Assembly: GCA_018105865.1 (NCBI GenBank)
Contig: CM030848.1
Location: 6,490,301 to 6,554,300, forward strand
Origin: Metaphire vulgaris
Lineage: Eukaryota; Annelida; Clitellata; Crassiclitellata; Megascolecidae
Length of the DNA: 64,000 nt
Direction of reading: 5' to 3'
In this document: one piece after another, positions 45,786 to 64,000 of the stretch
Layout of the letters: the number at the start of each line of letters is the position of its first letter
Position numbering within the stretch: position 1 is the stretch's first letter
Notes under the pieces: generated by a model
Told to the model about the DNA's origin: nothing
The model's input: only the letters and a program-made list of their open reading frames with translations
Database searches by the model: none
Program-made: the position numbers and the translations under genes

Positions 45786-46205
45786 ACATCCCCGTCTGGA
45801 AGATGACATTCGAATTGACTGTTTTTTTACGTGTTTACGCAAACCTTTATTGTTGACAAATGCCTTACTACATAAGTTGGGAACTTTCCTTCACTTATCT
45901 CCGCCATTTTAAAACAGTATAAGATAATACTATGGGCAGTGTTGCAAATATAAATATTGCTTGCCGTGATTGGCAGATTTTCTCTCCCCAACCGCTTGTG
46001 ATTCGAGTATGTTTCTTTTTGCTCTGTCTTTTCTCTGATCGTTTCATTTCTTATTCTTTGTCTTCTGCTTAAGTAAGTAAGTAGGTAAAATCTCGTGGAT
46101 TTATATAGCGCTATGGGAGCAGCACAACAGTAGCTGCTTATTCTTAGGCGCTCAGCCTTTCTTAAATTAGCTATGGGAAAGATATATGATCAGCTAGGCA
46201 ATAGT

Positions 46206-46255
46206 CAACACCCAAAGGGCAGTGACGCTATAGCGTCACTGCCCTTTGGGTGTTG
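46206..46255. repeat. Perfect 50-bp spacerless palindrome
   Basis: Two 25-base arms (46206-46230 and 46231-46255) are exact reverse complements with no spacer; the centre is GACGCTATAGCGTC. No mismatch was found. Confidence 0.93.
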
Positions 46256-46469
46256 TTTTTGTGTCATGTCTATGATGATTCAACAGTACTGCATATGAGA
46301 AAGTGGTGTAAATTTATGTAGATTTACTTTCATGTAGCAATTTTTGGCAATTGCGTTAACTGAGAAGAGGTGACTTAAACTCGCGCTTAATCATGCATTG
46401 TATTTGCTATTCTCTACGAAAAATAACCGTCCAAATTTACGTGGTCAAAACCGCGCTTTCGGTTCGGTT

Positions 46470-46649
46470 CAGTGGCGGCTCTAGGATTTGGCAAGTAGGG
46501 GGGCCGTTGGGGTGGCAACTTCTAATCATGGAGGGCCAACCATTTGTTGTTTAATGTATGTAGCATTAAGTATAGGGTCCCAACTGGGAGGGGGCAGGCA
46601 CTCAATATGGGGGCATGGGGGTACGGGCCCCCCGGTGGAGCCGCCACTG
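46470..46649. mobile_element. hAT-type MITE, family B
   Basis: CAGTGGCGGCTCTAGG to GGTGGAGCCGCCACTG with exact TSD GTTCGGTT (46462-46469 and 46650-46657). Confidence 0.9.
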
Positions 46650-46659
46650 GTTCGGTTAA

Positions 46660-49600
46660 CCGTAACAGCACTGCCCTGTGATTGGCAACTGGGTCTTCCA
46701 TATTGTACTTGCCCGGGGCCTCTCACCTTTGTAAAACAATGTCAAAATTTCCATGGCTGGTTTACCAAGCCAGTCCAACCCTGCTTATGATCCAGCATTC
46801 TGATTCATATACTGTATATACAGTAATACTCTCTTCTCCAGATGTGCTGTAATCACCTTTTTGCTTGTCAGGCTTTTTTCCATTGCAATAAATAATATTC
46901 CATAAAATTTCAATTTTTTTATTTTTTGTTGATGTAATTACTTGACAACCCCTTGGCACAAATGGTTGGATATGACTGCTAACGTCACAGTAACGCATCA
47001 TTTTGAGGAAGGTCAAATAGTAAAAATATTACAAGAATCACGAAAATTAATTTAAATTACACAGAAATTAAACCCAAAATTAACGATAGCAGAAGACATT
47101 TATTATAACTGTTGGACTGGATTTGTATATCTCTGTGAAAAGTATTTACAGACAAGCAAAATCAAATTAATGCATAAAAATAAAGCAAATAGGCCAAAGA
47201 AAGTCTGTAACAAAACATTTCAAGCAATTTATAACTAATCTCTAACAATCACTTATTGAAAGTCAATAAATATCATTCTACATATAATAATAATAAAGTT
47301 CAAAATATTCAATTTCATCAACATCTTGTCATTAAACACTAACAAAAAAAACTTGGTTCACCTTCTTGATATAAGAGACAAAGTTCTCACATATAACTCA
47401 AATTAGAACAAAAATAACAATCACAACTCTAATCAGGCTACTTAAAAAAGCAGCGAACAAATACATAGATAAAGTTATCTATCGACAATAGACTCTGTAT
47501 TCAAAAAAGGGTAGATTTCCAAGAACAAATACAAGACACAAGAACAATAAAAAAGGAAAAAATTAGTTACAAGAGAAACTCTCACAGAAGCCAAAGTAAC
47601 TTGCTTCATTAGCTCATTCAGATTCACATGACGAGGAATGTACTGCAAAGCTGGATAACAATCACGGATGAAGAGAAAATACATTAGTAGATACATTTAC
47701 CGTAGAAAGAATTTTCTGAATGGAAAAATTAAGAATAAAAATATGAATATATGTAAAAATCAATAAAAATACAGAACTATATATAAAAATACTGTCACTA
47801 TTATCTATAAAAATTAATTATAAACAAAATTATCATGCATGTGATAGGCATTCTAACTTCATTATTGTGCATCAGCAATTCATTGATGCATTAAATTCAG
47901 AAACAGTTTAGTCGGTTAACAACATAAGCAGCACTGTTTTATTTCCATAACATCAGTTAATCATAACTGAAAGTGCAGTGAGGCAGGGAGCCAGATGGTG
48001 ATAGTCATTTGTAGTGCCTATAAGTGAAAACCTGCATTTGTGCGGTTCACAAATGAACACCTGATACAACTTAAAGAGATGAGGTCTTCAAAGATTTGAC
48101 CTAAATTGATGGCACGTTCCAGGAAACACAAAACACTTGCTACTTGTATTGGTTCAAAATGGTTTTAGCAAAGACACAGTTATGTTTACGTAAAAAGTGG
48201 TGAATTTGTATAGCACTTTCTAAAGTAGCGCCCAGTCACTGTCTACACCAGTACTTATGCACTTAGTCTAAATTTGAAATAGCTATGGCCAAAAGGTGAT
48301 GGGTCAGTCAAGAAAGGTAATTTCATCCAAAGGGTTATCATGGCTGGGACATTATGGCTATGGAGGAAATGCTTAACCCGTTAACTGGGCGCCCCAAGTA
48401 ACGCTCGTCCATTTTACATTGAGTTACAAATAGTTGCCCAGTTAAGGGGTTAATGAGGTGAGAAATGCTTTATGTTTATAGATAGAAAAACTTGAGATGT
48501 GGCAAGAAGTGAAGGAAATTTTGAATGAGAACTTATTGTCTGACTGTGGTGTTGGCAGCAGAGGGATGCTGGATGTTTAGCAAGAAGGACAAATGAACCA
48601 AGATAAAGTCTCAGTCAACAGAAGGCAATGTTCCCCAAGTCGGAGAGTCCCAGAAATTTAAACAGCCATGGTAAAGAAAAAGATATCGCAAACTTGGGAC
48701 GATTGCACAGACTCCTGCACTTTGCTTTTGAGACTGCATGACAGTCAAATTGTCAAATTAAGAAGAGAACTATGTAAGGTGACATCATCAGTCAAGACAA
48801 TTCTGGGAGAAACTGCTTTTTCTCTCGGGAACAAGAAAGCATCATCCACAGAAAAAGACCACTAAAGAATATTACAGATCAAATGGAAAAAATTCATGCC
48901 ATACTGGTAACAACTCTGAGGACGGTAAGGTCCTAACTGCCCAGCCGATAACTTGAACTTACTGTCTTATGAAGCAAGCTGGCTGTGTGTTCAATATTGG
49001 GCAGTGCAGAAGCTTCATGCAAAGCCAGATCAACTGAGTTTACTACTAGAAAATACCATGAGAAATAAAAGCTTCTATTATTCTGCAGAAGCAATGGCAT
49101 TGAGAACGATACATCTGCTAATATGTTGCAAATAAGGAACAGTCGTTTAAAACTTGCCAAGAGTTCGGTAAAATGAATAAGTGTGTGTGTTATGAGGCAT
49201 GACAAACATGATTATAATTAATTATTAAATAAGTATTACTGTAAACGGTTGCTGCGCATACTTACTATTATGATGACCAATTTAAACACCCTAAATTTTT
49301 ATTTACATACATATACAGAACACAAGCAATGAACAAATTTTCCAACAGTGGCAAAACAAGCCATCTTAAAAACAGTAACAATTTTCATTATGCAATTTTG
49401 TAAGAAAACAATTTCATTATAAAACAGCCAACAGCAAAAAGCCTTAAGCTTAAGTCTTGCCTTAAGCTTAAGTCTTAAGCTTCAAAAAACTACCAATTAC
49501 ACCCAAAGTCCTCAACTATGGTCATGAATCTACAGAAGTATGGAAATAAAATAAAATTTAATAAACACAGAAATATAAATTGACATATTCTTAAAAATAT

Positions 49601-50350
49601 AGATTTTTATAAATTTGTAGACAAAAATCAATCAGCAATAACAAAGCATTCTAAAAATTAAAATTTCGTCTTTATCCATTAATTATCACCTATCAAATGC
49701 TTGAAAACCAAGGAATGCAAAAAAGTTGTGACACAAAAAAAGAGAAAAATATCACTATATAATAAGTATGACATGACAAAAAAATAGGTCGATTTTATGA
49801 ATCAGCAAAAACAATCATTGATCTAATTACCAGATTTCATTCATCACAGAAGAAATGTGCAAAGCCTTGCATTATGCATAAATTACCGTAATTTTCGGCA
49901 TTCAAGTCACGCTTTTGTACAAACATTTCTGGTGCATAATGTACACTCAAATCATGCTGCAGCTTGCGAAAGAAGCCACTGTTAGCAGCAAACAAACTCT
50001 TACAGCTTATTGAAGCATTACATAAAGCACAAAGCACAATTCTATCTTTATCAGGTTTAACTTTATTTGCAAAAAATCTATTGTAAACACAAATAATAGC
50101 ATATCTTAAACTGTACTTAAACACTCCTACATTTATTATTGATAAAAATCACAAATTAACGTACTTCTACCTTGCCTAACCTTACTTATTGATAAAGATG
50201 GCAAGCTGAAGGAGTGCAGACATAAAAAAGTGCATAACTTGATCCAAAGAACAGCAGTTCCAAAACTGTTACCCATATTTATTTACCACAGTGACTGAAA
50301 GAGTCATAGCCAAAAAAATACAATATGGTCAAGAACCGGAAACCGTCAAA
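46660..50350. other. AT-rich flank downstream of VEPH1
   Basis: No further gene recognised on either strand. 46854-46873 has CACCTTTTTGCTTGTCAGGC outside any element I can delimit. A minus-strand AATAAA lies at 50278-50283, about 70 bp after the VEPH1 stop codon, and could be its poly(A) signal. Confidence 0.5.
48377..48449. mobile_element. piggyBac-like mini-element (TTAA target)
   Basis: TTAA|CCCGTTAACTGGGC ... GCCCAGTTAAGGGG|TTAA, 73 bp, with internal CCATTTTACATTGAGTTACA as in 24539-24610. Confidence 0.77.
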
Positions 50351-50352
50351 TA

Positions 50353-62755
<12,403 letters not shown>

Positions 62756-62779
62756 TGTGATATATATGTGATATCACCT

Positions 62780-63480
62780 TAGAACAAGAAACAATATAAA
62801 CCATAACCATAGGAAAATGTCATAATCCATGACAACCCCAAATACATTAATTACATCAAATCTTAAACTCTAGTCAGTAATCAAACCAATAGCCTTACAA
62901 ATTTTCATCATGAGGTACTAAGATACTTGTGACTGAAATTACGAACAAAATACGAAACTGGAAACTCTATTTCAAAAGTAATATGTCAACTGTGATTGCA
63001 TGCATGCCAAATGGTAACTGTGATTATTACAAAGTGCACCATTCAGATGGACTTGTCTTGTTACTTCAGTTCCAACCTAGTCCTTCATTTGTACAAAATG
63101 CGGATGACAATGAATGGTTAACAGGCAATCAGCAAAAGTGTCACTATTCAAGGATCTCAGTAAAGCAATTGGCACAAGTTTAGTAAATGGCAATAATCCA
63201 AGAAGTTCACAGAGCTCAAAAGTGATGCAATACAACACAGTGAATGGCAGACCTGAAAGAGCACAGACATTAAAGCAATCGACTATCATTTTAGTCATCA
63301 TACAAGTTACATCCGGTGTGGCATTTAAACATAGCATGATTCAAAGTGAAAATAATTTACAATGCTAAAATGCAGCTTTACCTCAAGGTCTGTAGGAAAA
63401 CTGAATTAAATTTCAGCATTTCAATTAAAAATAAATAAAATATGTTACACATAAATTCAACAAGATAAATTTGAAGTCTT
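62780..63480. other. Region upstream of VEPH1 exon 1
   Basis: No coding exon or clear promoter seen; short frames on both strands have no recognisable domain. A 5' UTR exon or promoter could lie here or beyond the window. Confidence 0.4.
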
Positions 63481-63483
63481 CTG

Positions 63484-63985
63484 TTAGTTAGTTAGTTATC
63501 TTTGCTTAGACAACAAGGGTCCATAGCATTGATCTACTATGGCCACGATCATGAGATTTCTCCCATTCTTTTGCAATTGTTGAGGGTGTGCCGTTGCCAA
63601 GCTGTTGCACCCAGGTGTGGCGAGGGCAACTAGGAGGTCTCTTCCACCCTAGAGGTGAATTCCTTTCTCACTTGCAGTTGATGGCTGTAGTTAGGAGCGC
63701 TGTGGCCCGGTGTAAGGGTATGTAAGGGAATGTAAGGGTTTAGACGTGCCATGTGACCGAAGATTGCTGTCAGTGGCGACTGATGGTTTGTATGATAGGT
63801 TCTAGGTTGGTCATCTGAGTGACCTCAATGTTTCGAATGAAGTCGTACCACTGGACTCCCTGCATGCGGCGCTGGCATCGCATGTGGAATGCTTTGATTC
63901 TCTGTATGTCCTATGAGGGTCCAGGTCTCTGAGTTCTTGGTCGGCTAAACTTCGGTTTTACCAAAGTTTCCCCAGAGCACATTGT
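63484..63985 (-). mobile_element. Non-LTR retrotransposon tail
   Basis: Minus-strand IKAFHMRCQRRMQGVQWYDF and IRNIEVTQMTNL, then WKRPPSCPRHTWVQQ, are the usual C-terminal reverse-transcriptase segments. The 3' end is a TAAC-type tail at 63484-63500. Confidence 0.8.
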
Positions 63986-64000
63986 ACTTCATCTAAATGG

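Overview
This window is nuclear DNA from a multicellular animal, probably a marine invertebrate. The evidence is genes split by GT-AG introns, an animal-specific gene (VEPH1/melted), non-LTR retrotransposon 3' ends, tRNA- and 5S-derived SINEs and very many small DNA transposons. I cannot name the species or phylum.

Layout. 1-7.6 kb: no host gene; microsatellites, hAT-type MITEs with 8-bp target-site duplications (TSDs), retrotransposon tails and a 1.4-kb hAT element. 7.6-10.5, 13-16.2 and 25.8-28.5 kb: three copies of a segmental duplication, each with a two-exon, minus-strand small heat-shock protein gene and heat-shock-element-like promoter motifs. Copies 1 and 3 are intact. Copy 2 is frameshifted by a 5-bp insertion that looks like a Tc1/mariner excision footprint. 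10.6-11.9 kb: two decayed reverse-transcriptase tails. 16.2-21.8 kb: a plus-strand DDX5/17-like DEAD-box fragment that keeps phase and splice sites over six exons but has changed catalytic motifs, followed in compatible phase by a broken ZSWIM/MULE-type transposase-derived gene ending in a PHD finger. 22-25.4 kb: an unrecognised decayed ORF split by a nested pair of hAT elements. 28.55-30.6 kb: a second ZSWIM/MULE-derived gene with an intact SWIM finger and introns, truncated at its 5' end where it meets heat-shock copy 3. 30.6-47 kb: mostly MITEs, satellites and a 50-bp perfect palindrome; at 34.8-36.7 kb there is a candidate minus-strand gene for a secreted peptide precursor with a TATA box and initiator. 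50.35-62.76 kb: a complete minus-strand VEPH1/melted orthologue, 13 coding exons that join in frame to about 867 residues. Its introns hold retrotransposon tails, SINEs, MITEs and a long CA/TG tract. 62.8-64 kb: upstream flank and another retrotransposon tail.

The host genes show no operon-like relation. Transposition dominates the region: nested hAT insertions, TTAA-flanked mini-elements, likely Tc1/mariner footprints, and a recurring 20-bp internal motif shared by MITEs whose ends differ.
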